Source: Silicimonas sp. (GTDB taxonomy: Bacteria; Pseudomonadota; Alphaproteobacteria; Rhodobacterales; Rhodobacteraceae). Taken from it: DNA of 64,000 bases. The stretch is taken from NCBI GenBank assembly GCA_022820365.1, contig JAJEFO010000071.1, positions 62,001 through 126,000 of the forward strand, written 5' to 3'. The position numbers and the translations under genes are program-made. The notes beneath the pieces were generated by a model. It was not told the origin of the DNA, searched no databases, and saw nothing but the letters and a program-made list of their open reading frames with translations. Below, piece after piece: positions 49,652-61,493 of this stretch (positions within the stretch are counted from its first letter, which is position 1; the number at the start of each line of letters is the position of its first letter).

Positions 49652-51844
49652 TCAAAAGAACCTCTGCGGATCGATGTCCACCGACAACCTGAGGCTTGCC
49701 GGAAGCTTGACCTGCGCAAGCCACTCGGCCAAGGCGTCCTGAATCCTTGCGCCACGCTCCGCCTTGACCAGAAGCCGCACGCGATGCCGCCCCCGGATTC
49801 GCGCGACAGGTGCGGCCGCCGGCCCGTAGACCTCGGCCCCGATCCTTCGCAACGGTTCGGCCCGGGCCGCGAGCGTCTTGCCTGCCTTGAAGACGGCCTT
49901 GGCGTCCCGCGAAGAAAGGATGATGCCTGCGAGCCGACCGAACGGCGGCACGCCTGCACCGCGGCGTGCGGCGGCCTCCGCACGCCAGAACTCCTCTTCA
50001 TCCCCAGACAGGATGGCTCCCATCACGGGATGGTCGGGCTGACATGTCTGGACCAGCGCCAGTCCCGGCCTTTTCGCACGCCCTGCCCGTCCGGACACCT
50101 GTCGTATCAACTGGAATGTCCGTTCGGCCGCCCGCAGGTCCGATCCCTGAAGCCCCAAGTCCGCATCGATCACGCCCACAAGCGTGAGGAGGGGAAAGTT
50201 GTGACCCTTTGCCACGATCTGCGTCCCGACAATCACGTCTGCGCCGCCCTCTGAAATCTCCTTGATGCACGCCTTCAGGTCCTTGGCGGAACCGAAGAGA
50301 TCGGAAGACAGCACGGCGAGCCGAGCGTCGGGGAAGAGTCCCCGCACTTCTTCGGCCAGTCTCTCAACACCGGGACCGACAGGTGCCATCCGACCCTTGA
50401 CCTTGCAGGACGGACAGGCATCCGGCACAGGTCTCGTCGCGCCGCATTGATGGCACATCAGGATCCTTCGGAAGCGGTGCTCGACAAGCCAGGCGTCGCA
50501 CTGATCGCAGTCGATCTGGTTGCCGCATGCCCGACAGATCGTCACTGGAGCGTAGCCGCGGCGGTTCAGGAACAGGAGCACCTGTTCTCCAACCTCGATT
50601 CTCTCCTTCATGGCACGCGCAAGAGTGTCGGAAATCCAGCGATTGGCCGGCAGATTCCCCTCGCGCAAGTCTATCGCCCGCATCTCCGGCATGACCGCTG
50701 CACCAAACCGAGCCGTCAGGGCAAGGCGCGCATACTTGCCCGATTCGGCGTTCGCCCAGGTTTCGAGGGAGGGAGTGGCCGAAGACAGGACTGCCTGCGC
50801 ATTCGCGATCGACCCGCGCAGAACGGCCATGTCTCGAGCATTGTAGATGACGCCTTCTTCCTGCTTGTAGGAAATGTCGTGCTCTTCGTCCACGACGATC
50901 AGGCCGAGATCGCGAAATGGCAGGAAGAGCGCAGACCGCGCGCCGACAACAAGTTCCGCGCCACCTTCCGCCACCATCGTCCAGACACGCCGCCGCTCGG
51001 TCGAAGTAACCCCGGAGTGCCATTCGGCTGGACGAGCGCCAAATCGCGCCTCGACGCGATCCAGAAAGCCCTCGGTAAGTGCGATTTCAGGGAGCAGGAC
51101 AAGCGCCTGCCGACCGGCTTTCAGGCATGCCGCCACTGCTTCGAGGTAGACTTCCGTCTTTCCCGATCCGGTCACTCCCTTCAGGAGAGTGGCGCCGAAC
51201 CGCCCGGACCTGACCCCGGCAACCAGCGCCTTCGCGGCTTCGGTTTGCTCATTCGTCAACTCAACTTCGGCCCTGCGCGGGTTTAGCGCGGGATAGGGCT
51301 GGTCGCGCGGGCTTTCCTCTTCGGCCAAGACACCCTGTGCAACAAGTCCCTTGATGACGCTGGTCGAAACGCCCGCCGTTTCCGTCAGCTCGCCAAGCGT
51401 GAATGCAAGGCCTCCGAACTCATCGAGCGCCGCAACGACCCTTCTTCGTGCGTCCGTCCACCGGTTGGGCGTTTCCCGAATTCCGCGGCGATAGATGCGG
51501 CGCATCGACGGCGGGTCGCCGAGACCCGGCGATCGGGTCGCGAGGCGCAGCATCGCCGGCATCGGCGTCAGTGTGTACTCGGCGGCACGGGCCAGAAACG
51601 CCTTCATCTCCGCTCGCATCGGCTCCACGTCGCAGACGCGAATGACCTTGCGCAGCTTGGACGCATCCACGATCCCTTCGCCCTGCCCCCAAACCACGCC
51701 AAGAACCTTGCGCGGCCCCAGAGGCACCTCGACATAGGAGCCGTCAAGACAGCCGCCGACGGGAGCCTTGTAGTCCAGCGCACCGCCGAGCGGCTGCGTC
51801 GTGAGGACCGAAATCAGTTCGCCGTCCAAGAATTGCCGCATCAC
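49652..51844 (-). CDS. priA: Primosomal protein N' (replication restart helicase PriA)
   Basis: LLKGVTGSGKTEVYLEAVAACL; VVDEEHDISYKQEEG; Zn cysteines CRACGNQIDCDQCDAW...CHQCGATRPVPDACPSC. Confidence 0.96.
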   Translation of the reverse strand: MMRQFLDGELISVLTTQPLGGALDYKAPVGGCLDGSYVEVPLGPRKVLGVVWGQGEGIVDASKLRKVIRVCDVEPMRAEMKAFLARAAEYTLTPMPAMLRLATRSPGLGDPPSMRRIYRRGIRETPNRWTDARRRVVAALDEFGGLAFTLGELTETAGVSTSVIKGLVAQGVLAEEESPRDQPYPALNPRRAEVELTNEQTEAAKALVAGVRSGRFGATLLKGVTGSGKTEVYLEAVAACLKAGRQALVLLPEIALTEGFLDRVEARFGARPAEWHSGVTSTERRRVWTMVAEGGAELVVGARSALFLPFRDLGLIVVDEEHDISYKQEEGVIYNARDMAVLRGSIANAQAVLSSATPSLETWANAESGKYARLALTARFGAAVMPEMRAIDLREGNLPANRWISDTLARAMKERIEVGEQVLLFLNRRGYAPVTICRACGNQIDCDQCDAWLVEHRFRRILMCHQCGATRPVPDACPSCKVKGRMAPVGPGVERLAEEVRGLFPDARLAVLSSDLFGSAKDLKACIKEISEGGADVIVGTQIVAKGHNFPLLTLVGVIDADLGLQGSDLRAAERTFQLIRQVSGRAGRAKRPGLALVQTCQPDHPVMGAILSGDEEEFWRAEAAARRGAGVPPFGRLAGIILSSRDAKAVFKAGKTLAARAEPLRRIGAEVYGPAAAPVARIRGRHRVRLLVKAERGARIQDALAEWLAQVKLPASLRLSVDIDPQRFF

Positions 51845-51944
51845 TTGAGACTGCCTCTGCGTCGAGTAAATTGGGGTTCAGCCCGAAAGGCGTGTCGTAT
51901 ATGAGTGCCACGAAACCCGAATTGTGCGCCAGAGGGGTCCGCCC

Positions 51945-52598
51945 ATGAAGTTCTTCGTCGATACCGCCGACACCGATGCCATCCATGAATTGAATGAGCT
52001 GGGCATGGTTGACGGAGTAACCACCAACCCATCGTTGATTCACAAGTCGGGCCGCGACATCAAGGAAGTCATTGCTGAAATCGCCAACATGGTCGACGGC
52101 CCGGTCAGCGCCGAAACCGTGGCGACGGACTTCGAGACCATGGTCGAAGAGGGTCACGAGGTGGCGATGCTGGGCGATAACATCGCCATCAAGGTGCCGC
52201 TGACCTGGAACGGCTTGAGAGCCTGCAAACGCCTTTCTGGCGAAGGGCACATGGTCAACGTGACGCTGTGCTTTTCGGCGAACCAGGCGCTTCTGGCGGC
52301 AAAGGCGGGCGCGACATTCATCTCTCCCTTCATCGGACGTCTCGACGACATCAACCTCGACGGGATGGACCTCATCTCGGACATTCGCGACATCTACGAC
52401 AACTACGGCTTCGAAACGCAGATCCTTGCTGCCTCGATTCGCTCGGTCAACCATATGACCGAGGCGGCGCGGATTGGTGCGGACGTGGCCACGGCACCTC
52501 CGGGCGTAATCAAGAAAATGGCCGAGCACCCGCTGACGGACAAGGGCCTGAGCGCGTTTCTTGACGACTGGGCAAAGACCGGACAGTCGATTCTCTGA
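51945..52598 (+). CDS. Transaldolase / fructose-6-phosphate aldolase family
   Basis: [81 protein letters not shown]. Confidence 0.93.
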   Translation: MKFFVDTADTDAIHELNELGMVDGVTTNPSLIHKSGRDIKEVIAEIANMVDGPVSAETVATDFETMVEEGHEVAMLGDNIAIKVPLTWNGLRACKRLSGEGHMVNVTLCFSANQALLAAKAGATFISPFIGRLDDINLDGMDLISDIRDIYDNYGFETQILAASIRSVNHMTEAARIGADVATAPPGVIKKMAEHPLTDKGLSAFLDDWAKTGQSIL

Positions 52599-52670
52599 GC
52601 CTCTGCGCATCCCAGGTGGGCAGGCACACTCGGGTGCCTCAATCGGGGCGACCGATTCGATGGTCGCGGC

Positions 52671-54071
52671 TCAGTCGATCGCTTTCTTCACTTCCGCAAT
52701 GAAATCATCGCCGCGATCCTCGAAACTTCCATAGGAATCGAAGCTTGCCGCAGCCGGTGCCAGGAGAACCGTGTCTCCAGGCTGCGCATCCTTCGCGGCG
52801 CACCGAACCGCCGCAGCCATTGTAGTGCACACTTCGAGTTCGGTCCCCTCGAGGTCCCGGGCGACCTCCATCGCCTGCTCCCCGATTGCATATGCCTTCA
52901 CCACTGTTTCGAGGCTGGATTGCAGCGCCGAAATCCCTCCTTCCTTCAACTGGCCACCCACGATCCAGCGAACACGTGGATACACGGCGAGCGATCTCGC
53001 CGCCGCATCCACGTTGGTCGCCTTCGAATCGTTGACGAACGTCACTCCGTTCCACCGGGCAACCACCTGTCCTCGATGCGGCAGCCCTTCGAAACTCAGC
53101 ATTCCCTCCTCGATGGCCGCGGACGGTACCTCAAGCGCCCGCAGAACCGCGAAAGCCGCGCATGCGTTCTGGTGGTTGTGCACTCCGGGAAGGCCCTGCA
53201 TCTCCCCAAGATTGAAAGACGCGGTGGGCTGACCGTCATGCAGTTCGGTAAGGAATCCATCTCTTGCCGTGATCGACCATCCTGCGCTGGCCGAAGTTGC
53301 ATCTGCCGTAACACGAATGATCTGGTTCTCGGACGCCCCCCCGACCAGCTGGTTCTCGAGGAACTTTCCCTCGACTTCGTCGATGCCGATCACGGCAACG
53401 CGTGGCTTTCCCTGCAGGAACAAGCGCCGCTTTGCCGCAAAGTACCCGCCCAGCCCGCCATGGCGGTCGAGGTGATCAGGGCCAAAATTGGTGAAGACGG
53501 CGACGTCAGGTGCCAGACTGCGTGCAATTTCGACTTGGTAGGACGACAATTCGAGTACAATTGTGCCGTCTTTCCCTGGTGAATCGATGTCCAAGACGCC
53601 GCGGCCGATATTGCCCGCAAGTTGACTCTCGCGGCCCGATGCGACGAGGCAGTGGTGAATCAGGGCAACGGTCGTGGACTTCCCGTTCGATCCGGTCACC
53701 GCCACGACTCTGGGAAACTTGCGGCTTCCGCCCCTGCCCGGAACGGCGAGCGAACGAAAAAACAGGCCGACGTCGTTGTCGACCGGTATTCCGGCGGCCA
53801 TGGCGGCTGCAACGTGAGCGTTTGGGTGAGGGTAAAGGTGAGGAATGCCGGGGCTCAGCACGAGTTCCACGACTCCATTCCATGCCCCGGGAACGGAGAA
53901 GTCATGAAGCATGGCACCTTCGCCTTCGGCAATCGCCCTCGCCTCTTTGCTGTCGTCCCAACAGAGAACGTCCGCACCGCCTGCCTTGAGCGCGCGCATG
54001 GCGGAAAGCCCGCTCCGACCGAGACCGAGTACGGCGATTCGAGCGCCCGAGACCCCCTTTACGGGAATCAC
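52671..54071 (-). CDS. murD: UDP-N-acetylmuramoylalanine--D-glutamate ligase
   Basis: VAVTGSNGKSTTVALIHHCL; LSSYQVEIARSLAPDVAVFTNFGPDHLDRHGG; FVNDSKATNVDAAARSL. Confidence 0.96.
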   Translation of the reverse strand: MIPVKGVSGARIAVLGLGRSGLSAMRALKAGGADVLCWDDSKEARAIAEGEGAMLHDFSVPGAWNGVVELVLSPGIPHLYPHPNAHVAAAMAAGIPVDNDVGLFFRSLAVPGRGGSRKFPRVVAVTGSNGKSTTVALIHHCLVASGRESQLAGNIGRGVLDIDSPGKDGTIVLELSSYQVEIARSLAPDVAVFTNFGPDHLDRHGGLGGYFAAKRRLFLQGKPRVAVIGIDEVEGKFLENQLVGGASENQIIRVTADATSASAGWSITARDGFLTELHDGQPTASFNLGEMQGLPGVHNHQNACAAFAVLRALEVPSAAIEEGMLSFEGLPHRGQVVARWNGVTFVNDSKATNVDAAARSLAVYPRVRWIVGGQLKEGGISALQSSLETVVKAYAIGEQAMEVARDLEGTELEVCTTMAAAVRCAAKDAQPGDTVLLAPAAASFDSYGSFEDRGDDFIAEVKKAID

Positions 54072-54354
54072 CCTGGAATCTCCTCATGTCCCGGCAACGC
54101 AAAATTGCCAATCCGTGCGGAAGAACCCTTCGCAGACATTGGCACGAATGTGCGTCGGCGGTGCATCAGACGCTCCATGTCGAAGTCCCTCCCGCCGAAT
54201 TGGCTATCGCGTGTACTGCGGCAAGGGAAGCGCCTGTATCTAGGGAACAGTTGCATGTGGCGTGTGCCCACGGGGCTCCTGACCCAACCGACGGGACGAG
54301 CAGGGACTTCCCTGCAAGGATGAACGTGGCGCGATGACTGCCGGCGATCACTGC

Positions 54355-55440
54355 CTATCGCACCTTCAACGTAGCAAGTCCGACAAGTGCCAGAATCAGC
54401 GAAATTATCCAGAACCGGATCACGATTTGCGGTTCGGCCCAGCCCTTCTTCTCGAAATGATGGTGGATCGGCGCCATGAGGAAAACCCTGTTTCCCGTAA
54501 TCTTGAAATAGCCCACCTGTATGATCACGCTGAGCGCCTCGACCACGAACAAGCCGCCAATGATCGCCAAGACGATCTCGTGCTTGGTTGCCACGGCCAC
54601 TGCGCCAAGTGCACCGCCGAGTGCCAGGGATCCAGTGTCCCCCATGAAGACGGCAGCCGGTGGTGCATTGTACCACAGAAATCCCAGCCCCCCGCCGATC
54701 AACGCAGATACAAAGACGAGAATTTCGCCCGTCCCGGGCACGTAGTTGATGCCGAGATACTCCGTGAAGTCGGTACGGCCAACCGCGTAGGCAATCACGC
54801 CCAATGATCCTGCAGCAATCATCACCGGCATGATCGCCAGCCCGTCAAGCCCGTCCGTCAGGTTCACCGCGTTGGCAGCTCCGACGATCACGATCATGGT
54901 GAAGGGCACGAAGAAGATGCCGATGTTCCAGAGAAGACTCACGACCGGAATGGCCAGTTGATTCTGCAGGTCCGGCGGATGCATCGATGTTGCCCAGATT
55001 CCGGCTACCGTCGCGATCGCGAAACCGGCAAGCAGCCGCATCCGACCTGACACTCCCGAATGCGAGTTGCTCGTGACCTTCTTGTAGTCGTCCATGAAGC
55101 CGACCAGGCCGAATGCCACCGTCACGAACAGCACCATCCAGACATAGCCAATGTCCAGCCGAGCCCAAAGGAGAGAAGCGGTCACGAGGGCGCCGAGGAT
55201 CAGGACGCCACCCATCGTCGGAGTCCCGGCCTTGGACGCAAGGTGGTTCTCGGGCCCGTCATCCCGGATTGGCTGGCCGTGCTTCTGCTTGGTGCGCAGG
55301 AGATTGATCAGCGGGCGTCCGAAGAGAAACCCGAAGGCCAGCGCCGTGAAGAAGGCGCCACCGGACCTGAACGTGATGTACCTGAACAGGTTGAAGAAAT
55401 CTCCGCCATCCGAAAAGGTAGTCAGCCAGTATAACATCAA
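54355..55440 (-). CDS. mraY: Phospho-N-acetylmuramoyl-pentapeptide-transferase
   Basis: [76 protein letters not shown]. Confidence 0.97.
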   Translation of the reverse strand: MMLYWLTTFSDGGDFFNLFRYITFRSGGAFFTALAFGFLFGRPLINLLRTKQKHGQPIRDDGPENHLASKAGTPTMGGVLILGALVTASLLWARLDIGYVWMVLFVTVAFGLVGFMDDYKKVTSNSHSGVSGRMRLLAGFAIATVAGIWATSMHPPDLQNQLAIPVVSLLWNIGIFFVPFTMIVIVGAANAVNLTDGLDGLAIMPVMIAAGSLGVIAYAVGRTDFTEYLGINYVPGTGEILVFVSALIGGGLGFLWYNAPPAAVFMGDTGSLALGGALGAVAVATKHEIVLAIIGGLFVVEALSVIIQVGYFKITGNRVFLMAPIHHHFEKKGWAEPQIVIRFWIISLILALVGLATLKVR

Positions 55441-56888
55441 TTCAATTCCTTCTGTTCGTCCCCCGCGTGCGCCTTGCTCAGGGCACGTATCGCCTCGGCC
55501 ACGAGACTCACCCTCGAGCCCTTCGAACCCTTGACCAGCACCACGTCACCGGCGGCAAGATGCTTGTGCACCTTTTCCGCAAGTTCCTCTGCCGTTTCGA
55601 ACCACGATCCCCGTCGCTCGCCAGGCAAGGCGTCGTGAAGCGCGCGCACTCTCTGCCCCACGCAAATGACGCGATCAATCCTTTCCATCGGCGGAAGTTC
55701 CGCCAGTTCGGAATGAAACTGAGCCTCGCCGGACCCGAGTTCGAGCATGTCGCCCAGTATGGCAACCCTGCGCCCGCCAGCGGTGCGCCCGGTTGCAGCC
55801 GCCGAATCCGAGCCCGCCAGAACCTCAAGTGCCGCTGCCATCGATGCGGGATTCGCATTGTACGCATCATCGATCAACTCGATGCCAAGGTTGTCGACCG
55901 GATCAAGGAGGATCGTTTCGCGCTGGCCGCGACCCTTCGGCACATTCCAGCTTCCGATGTCGCACACGGCAACGTCCAGATCTGCTCCCGCAAGGCTAGC
56001 CGCTCCAATCGCTGACATTGCGTTCATGGCAAGGTGCCGGCCAGGCGCACAGATCTTCATGAGGAACGATCCGTCCGCAAGCCTGCCCTCAACCACGCTT
56101 GCTTCGGCGGTTAGCGTCACGCGCTCGGCTCGAAGCACGGCCTGCGCACTCTCGCCGAATCCGACCTGGCGGGCCGCATGGAGCCTTGCCTCCGCTTCCA
56201 GGATCGGCGCCGTCTCCACATCCGCGTTGAAGAGTGCAACGCCGTCCGGCTCAAGACCTTGAAAGATCGAGCCCTTCTCGATGGCGATCTCCTCAACGCT
56301 GGAAAACGCCTCCAGATGCGCCGCAGCAACGGTCGTCACCATCGCGATGTGCGGACGCGCCATCCGCGCAAGCGGCGCGATCTCGCCGGGGTGGTTCATC
56401 CCGATTTCGATCACGGCGAATTCGGAATAAGACGGCATTCGCGCCAGGGTCAGCGGAACACCCCAGTGGTTGTTGTAGCTCGCCTCCGAGGCGTGAGTTC
56501 TTCCTTGTCGCCGCAAGACATGCCGAAGCATCTCCTTTGTCGACGTCTTGCCTGCGGAACCGGTAACTGCGATCACCTTCGCCCGGGTTCGCGCGCGCGA
56601 GCCTTCTGCAAGCCGGTCCAGTCCTGCCTGCGCGTCTTCGCACACCAGAAGTGGCGATTCTTTGGCAAGTCCTTCCGGGACCCTCGAAACCAGCGCCGCA
56701 GCCGCGCCGTTGCGGAAGGCATCGGCGACAAAGTCATGACCGTCGCGCTTGTCACGCAATGCGACAAACAAGTCTCCCGGTTCGAGTGTCCTGGTGTCGA
56801 TCGAAACTCCGGACGCCTCCCATGCGGGGCCTCTCGACGATCCTCCCACTGCTGCCTGGGCCGTCCTGGAGGTCCAAAGTGCGCTCAC
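55437..56888 (-). CDS. murF: UDP-N-acetylmuramoyl-tripeptide--D-alanyl-D-alanine ligase
   Basis: [54 protein letters not shown]. Confidence 0.96.
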   Translation of the reverse strand: MSALWTSRTAQAAVGGSSRGPAWEASGVSIDTRTLEPGDLFVALRDKRDGHDFVADAFRNGAAAALVSRVPEGLAKESPLLVCEDAQAGLDRLAEGSRARTRAKVIAVTGSAGKTSTKEMLRHVLRRQGRTHASEASYNNHWGVPLTLARMPSYSEFAVIEIGMNHPGEIAPLARMARPHIAMVTTVAAAHLEAFSSVEEIAIEKGSIFQGLEPDGVALFNADVETAPILEAEARLHAARQVGFGESAQAVLRAERVTLTAEASVVEGRLADGSFLMKICAPGRHLAMNAMSAIGAASLAGADLDVAVCDIGSWNVPKGRGQRETILLDPVDNLGIELIDDAYNANPASMAAALEVLAGSDSAAATGRTAGGRRVAILGDMLELGSGEAQFHSELAELPPMERIDRVICVGQRVRALHDALPGERRGSWFETAEELAEKVHKHLAAGDVVLVKGSKGSRVSLVAEAIRALSKAHAGDEQKELN

Positions 56889-58393
56889 AGGCCCTTGCCG
56901 TCGAGAACGGCCACGGCCATGCTCACCTGCTCCACATCATCGAACGGCAGGATCGCGTCACCCACGATCTGTCCGGTCTCGTGGCCCTTGCCCGCGACCA
57001 GAAGCGTGTCGCCTGCCCCAAGCGCGTCGACCGCACGCAGGATCGCTTCCGCACGGTCGCCAACTTCGGCAACGTCGGAGGAGCGATCTCGCGCGCCCGC
57101 AAGAATTTCGGCCCTTATCAAATCCGGATCCTCGCTTCGAGGATTGTCGTCGGTGACGAAGACGACATCCGCATGATCCGCTGCAGCGCGTCCCATAAGC
57201 GGACGCTTGCCCCTGTCTCGATCACCTCCCGCACCGAACACGACGATCAACCGCCCAAGCACGTGGGGCCGCAGCGCACGCAGGGTCGTGGCCAATGCCT
57301 CGGATGAGTGTGCAAAGTCGACAAAGACCGTCGCACCATTCTCTCGCCTTGCCGCAAACTGCATTCGCCCGCGCACGGGCTGCAGCGCATGCATTGAATC
57401 AAACGTCTCTTCTGGATCCGCACCTGTTGATATGCAAAGGCATGCCGCCAGCAACGCGTTTTCGGCCTGGAATCCGCCGATGAGACCCAGCCGTACCTGG
57501 TGGATGCGCCCCGCCCATTCAAAGCGCAGTTCCTGACCCGTTGCATCGAATCTCTGTCCGACGATCTGCAGCGCCGCCTTGCTGCTGCGCCCGACCGTCA
57601 ACAGATCCTGACCATGCGCATCCGCCACGTCAACCATGCGCACGCCCCAAGGATCGTCGATATTGACGACAGCCGTTCCGTCCTCCGGCAATACATGCGA
57701 GAACAGCCTTGCCTTCGCCGCGAAGTACTCATCGAGATCGGCGTGATAGTCCAGATGATCCCGGCTGAGATTGGTGAAGGCCGCCGCTCTGAGACGCACG
57801 CCGTCCACCCGTCGCTGCGCGAGACCATGGCTGGAGGCTTCCATCGCAACGTGGGTAACGCCTTCTCTGGCGATCCGTGCCAGTGCGCCGTGCAACTCGA
57901 TCGGGTCCGGCGTCGTGTGCGCAAGCGGAGCGGTATAGGCTCCCTCGACTCCGGTCGTCCCGACATTCACAGCCTCGGCACCCATCTCGCACCAGAGTTG
58001 CCGGGTAAAGCTCGCAACGCTGGTCTTGCCATTTGTCCCGGTGATTGCGACCTGAACTTCCGGCTGTACTTCGAACCAGAGCGCCGCGGCAAGGGCCAAG
58101 GCCTCGCGCGGCTCCTCAACGACCACGAGCGGCACGTCAACGGATGCCAGCACATTCCCTGCAATCGAGGCACCTTCGCGGTCGGTCAGGACCGCGCCGG
58201 CCTTGTTCTGCATCGCCTGCCCTACATGACTGGCACCATGCGCCCTGGTTCCTGGAAGCGCCGCGAACAGGAATCCCTCGCGAACTTCCCGACTGTCGGC
58301 GGCAAGGCCGGTGATCTGGGCTTCAACAGCATTCCTTGCCGCCAGCCCGAGCGCAGCCAAGCTCCTGGATTTTGCCTGGGTCTGCATCGACAC
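56885..58393 (-). CDS. murE: UDP-N-acetylmuramoyl-L-alanyl-D-glutamate--2,6-diaminopimelate ligase
   Basis: ITGTNGKTSVASFTRQL; TTPDPIELHGAL; TDDNPRSEDPDLIRAEI (DNPR, meso-DAP specificity). Confidence 0.96.
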   Translation of the reverse strand: MSMQTQAKSRSLAALGLAARNAVEAQITGLAADSREVREGFLFAALPGTRAHGASHVGQAMQNKAGAVLTDREGASIAGNVLASVDVPLVVVEEPREALALAAALWFEVQPEVQVAITGTNGKTSVASFTRQLWCEMGAEAVNVGTTGVEGAYTAPLAHTTPDPIELHGALARIAREGVTHVAMEASSHGLAQRRVDGVRLRAAAFTNLSRDHLDYHADLDEYFAAKARLFSHVLPEDGTAVVNIDDPWGVRMVDVADAHGQDLLTVGRSSKAALQIVGQRFDATGQELRFEWAGRIHQVRLGLIGGFQAENALLAACLCISTGADPEETFDSMHALQPVRGRMQFAARRENGATVFVDFAHSSEALATTLRALRPHVLGRLIVVFGAGGDRDRGKRPLMGRAAADHADVVFVTDDNPRSEDPDLIRAEILAGARDRSSDVAEVGDRAEAILRAVDALGAGDTLLVAGKGHETGQIVGDAILPFDDVEQVSMAVAVLDGKGL

Positions 58394-58402
58394 GGCCCCT
58401 GA

Positions 58403-60181
58403 TCAGAACTGCGCCAACTTTACACCCTGCCTACCGCGGCTTTCAATGTCGGGCGCAAGTCCTAAGATCGGCGCGGCACGGCGAATAATCTCCGCTGCCA
58501 CGGGCACTGCCGTCCAGCCTGCCGTTCGTCGTGGTTCCCGACCGCTGGTTTCGACCGGTTCGTCGAGCGCGACAACAAGCACGTACCTCGGATCGTCGGC
58601 GGGAAAGACGCTTGCAAACGTGGCAATGACCTTGTCGTCATGATAGCCGCCGCCGGGCTTCGGCTTGTCCGCCGTCCCGGTCTTGCCTGCAACGTGATAT
58701 CCGGGCACTTCTCCCTGCCGAGCCGTGCCTCGCGTCACGACCTGTCGAAGTATTTCCCGCATCTGCCTCGAGGTCTCGGCGCTCACGACCCGCTCGCCGG
58801 TTGCCTCTGCGCCCTTGACGAGCGTCGGCAACACTTTCACGCCGCCGTTCAGAATCGAAGCATAGGCCGCAGCCAGATGCACCGGCGAGACCGAAATCCC
58901 ATGGCCGTACGATACCGTGATCGTATGAATTCCTGACCAGTTCTTGGGCACGAGCGGTCGTGCGGTTCGCACCTCTACCAGTTCGAGCGGCACCGGCGCG
59001 AGCAAACCGAGGCGCTCTAGGAATTCTCTTTGCCGCTCCTCCCCGATCATGATGGCGATCCGGGCGGTTCCGACATTCGAGGATTTGACGACAACGTCCT
59101 CGACGCTCAGGTTTGGCCCGTAGTCACGAAAATCGCTGATCGAATACCTGCCCCACTTGAGCGGACCCTTGGTGTCGATCAATGTATCGCGGGCAACCAG
59201 TTGCTCATCAAGGCCCTGAGCTGCTGCAAAGACCTTGAAGGTTGAGCCCAGCTCATAGACGCCCTGCACGGCACGGTTGAAGATCGGACTCTCGGAAGGC
59301 TTGCCTTTCGCAAAATGCGGCGGCCTGTCGTTTGGATCGAAGTCGGGAAGGCTGACAAGGCTCAGGATCTCTCCGTTGCGGGCATCCATCAGGACGGCAA
59401 CCGCGCCCTTGGCATTCATGACCTTCATCCCGCCTTCGAGCACGTGTTCGACTGCTGCCTGAACGGTCAGGTCCAGCGACAGGGCCAATGGTACGTCGCC
59501 GCGACCGGGATCACGCAGTTCATCGTCCATGGCTCTCTCGATGCCAGCGACTCCGACGAGTTCGGCTGCGCTCACTCCTTCACGACCAAAGCTGACCCCG
59601 CCCAGCACATGCGCGGCAAGCCGCCCGTTGGGATAGAGCCGCATCTCCCTTGGCCCGAACAGGAGGCCCGGCTCACCAATGTTCTGGACCGCGTCCCGTT
59701 GCTCGGGACTGATCCGGCGCCTGATCCAGAGGAATTTTTTCGGTCCGGTGAATCGCTGATACAGGCGTTGTTCATCGAGATCGGGAAAAATCTGTGCCAG
59801 TTTCCGCGCGGCGATGTCCGGATTGATCAGGTGCTGCGGCTGGGCGTAGACGGAGTGCGTCGACAGGTTGGTTGCAAGAATTCGTCCGTTCCGGTCGGTA
59901 ATGTCCGCGCGTGCAGCAACGATCTGGGTGCTGCTCGCCGCGGCCTTCGGCTCGACCGGTTCCGACGTGGCCACGACCGCCATTTTCGCGCCGACTGTTG
60001 CGAATGCGGCAAGGAACACGAGCGCCAGCGCCAGCAGGCGGCCCTCCACGCGTTCGCGCTGACCGTCACGGCCAGCCTCGTGGCGCGCGGCAAGATTGGC
60101 GCGCTCGATCTTGTCCGGGTTCTCACCCGTCTGGCGCGCGGCAAGGATCCGGGCCAGTGGGCGAAGCGGAACTCTGGTCAT
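58403..60181 (-). CDS. ftsI: Class B penicillin-binding protein 3 / FtsI
   Basis: ELGSTFKVF (SxxK), VKSSNVGTA (SxN), AGKTGTADK (KTG). Confidence 0.96.
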   Translation of the reverse strand: MTRVPLRPLARILAARQTGENPDKIERANLAARHEAGRDGQRERVEGRLLALALVFLAAFATVGAKMAVVATSEPVEPKAAASSTQIVAARADITDRNGRILATNLSTHSVYAQPQHLINPDIAARKLAQIFPDLDEQRLYQRFTGPKKFLWIRRRISPEQRDAVQNIGEPGLLFGPREMRLYPNGRLAAHVLGGVSFGREGVSAAELVGVAGIERAMDDELRDPGRGDVPLALSLDLTVQAAVEHVLEGGMKVMNAKGAVAVLMDARNGEILSLVSLPDFDPNDRPPHFAKGKPSESPIFNRAVQGVYELGSTFKVFAAAQGLDEQLVARDTLIDTKGPLKWGRYSISDFRDYGPNLSVEDVVVKSSNVGTARIAIMIGEERQREFLERLGLLAPVPLELVEVRTARPLVPKNWSGIHTITVSYGHGISVSPVHLAAAYASILNGGVKVLPTLVKGAEATGERVVSAETSRQMREILRQVVTRGTARQGEVPGYHVAGKTGTADKPKPGGGYHDDKVIATFASVFPADDPRYVLVVALDEPVETSGREPRRTAGWTAVPVAAEIIRRAAPILGLAPDIESRGRQGVKLAQF

Positions 60182-60504
60182 TCGTCGCCTCCTTCAAGCG
60201 CGGCTGCTAGGTCCGGATGTTCCGGGTAGGGAATCTGGTCGATACGCAAGAAATTTCCGGGACCCAGTTCCAGGAGCCGCAACCTGTCAAAGTTCAGATT
60301 CGCCAGATCGTCCAGGCGCTCAGGCTTGTTCAAGTAAGCCCACTCGGCACGCAACATTGACGCCCGCCCGCGCAGGTCAGCGATTTCCGCATGCAACCGG
60401 TCTACTTCCTTCAATCGCGCCTGGGTCTCGTAGTTCTGACGGTACGCCCATACCGCCAGCGCCAGCACCGCAGTTGCGGTGACAAGGTAGAATAGGGTCT
60501 TCAC
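60178..60504 (-). CDS. ftsL: Cell division protein FtsL
   Basis: [47 protein letters not shown]...[15 protein letters not shown] start overlapping the rsmH stop. Confidence 0.85.
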   Translation of the reverse strand: MKTLFYLVTATAVLALAVWAYRQNYETQARLKEVDRLHAEIADLRGRASMLRAEWAYLNKPERLDDLANLNFDRLRLLELGPGNFLRIDQIPYPEHPDLAAALEGGDE

Positions 60505-61490
60505 GGCAGAATTTCCCTTGGCAGTCCCAGTCGCGACCGGTCTGCAGGACCTGCCGATGCTTCCGTGCGCCGACCGAGCCGCAACCTTGCCGATCGCGCG
60601 CGCGGATTGCGTGCCACCTCTGACGCAGAGGGAAAGACCGCCTTGTTCGGGGCTACGAAGCGCGGCTCCCGCAACGGACTGTCCGGTTGGTGTCGACTTG
60701 CCCGGCCGCCTCGGCCGGAACGCTCCTGGAAGAACCGTTTCACGACCCGGTCTTCCAGCGAATGAAAGCTCACCACGGCGAGCCACCCGCCGGATCGTAG
60801 TGCCCGTTCGGCTGCCTCAAGTCCGGCGGCCAATTGCGTGAACTCGTCATTCACCGCGATTCTCAAGGCTTGAAACGTGCGCGTTGCCGGGTGGCTTGCA
60901 CCCCGCTTCTGCCGAGGCAGGACGGCCTCGATGATCTGGGCGAGCACGCGTGTCGTCTCGATGGGCGCCTCCTTCCGCCGATTGACGATGGCGCGCGCTA
61001 TCGAACGCGCGGACCGTTCCTCTCCATAGTGAAAGAGGATGTCCGCGAGCACTGCTTCGCTGGCTCCTCCGACGATATCGGCCGCACTCCTGCCAGAACC
61101 GCTCATTCTCATGTCGAGGGGGCCGTCTGCCTGAAACGAGAAGCCTCGCTCCGCCTGATCGAGTTGCATAGAAGACACGCCCAGATCCAGGACCACGCCG
61201 TCCAGTCCGAAATCTGCATGGCGATCCAGATCGGAAAACGTTCCTTCGACGAGTTTCAGCCGGCCTTCATAGGCATCGGCCCAATCCGCAGCCATTTTGA
61301 ACGCGTTCGGGTCACGATCCAATGCGATCACCCGATCTGCACCTGCATCGAGAAGGCCTCGGGAATGTCCGCCCGCCCCAAGGGTGCCGTCGAGCCAAAC
61401 GCCCTGCACGGGCGCGCACAATGTCAGGATGGCGTCGAGGAGAACGGGAACATGCGGCGGCTCGGCAGTCTCGGGGACGGCGGCAGACAT
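60501..61490 (-). CDS. rsmH: 16S rRNA (cytosine1402-N4)-methyltransferase RsmH
   Basis: [13 protein letters not shown]...[60 protein letters not shown]. Confidence 0.97.
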   Translation of the reverse strand: MSAAVPETAEPPHVPVLLDAILTLCAPVQGVWLDGTLGAGGHSRGLLDAGADRVIALDRDPNAFKMAADWADAYEGRLKLVEGTFSDLDRHADFGLDGVVLDLGVSSMQLDQAERGFSFQADGPLDMRMSGSGRSAADIVGGASEAVLADILFHYGEERSARSIARAIVNRRKEAPIETTRVLAQIIEAVLPRQKRGASHPATRTFQALRIAVNDEFTQLAAGLEAAERALRSGGWLAVVSFHSLEDRVVKRFFQERSGRGGRASRHQPDSPLREPRFVAPNKAVFPSASEVARNPRARSARLRLGRRTEASAGPADRSRLGLPREILP

Positions 61491-61493
61491 CGC

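Noticed and set aside
54072-54354. Short ORF 54166-54351 between mraY and murD
   Set aside because: Plausible length but no recognisable family or clear ribosome-binding site; left as unexplained gap
59315-60229. 304-aa plus-strand ORF
   Set aside because: Antisense to ftsI
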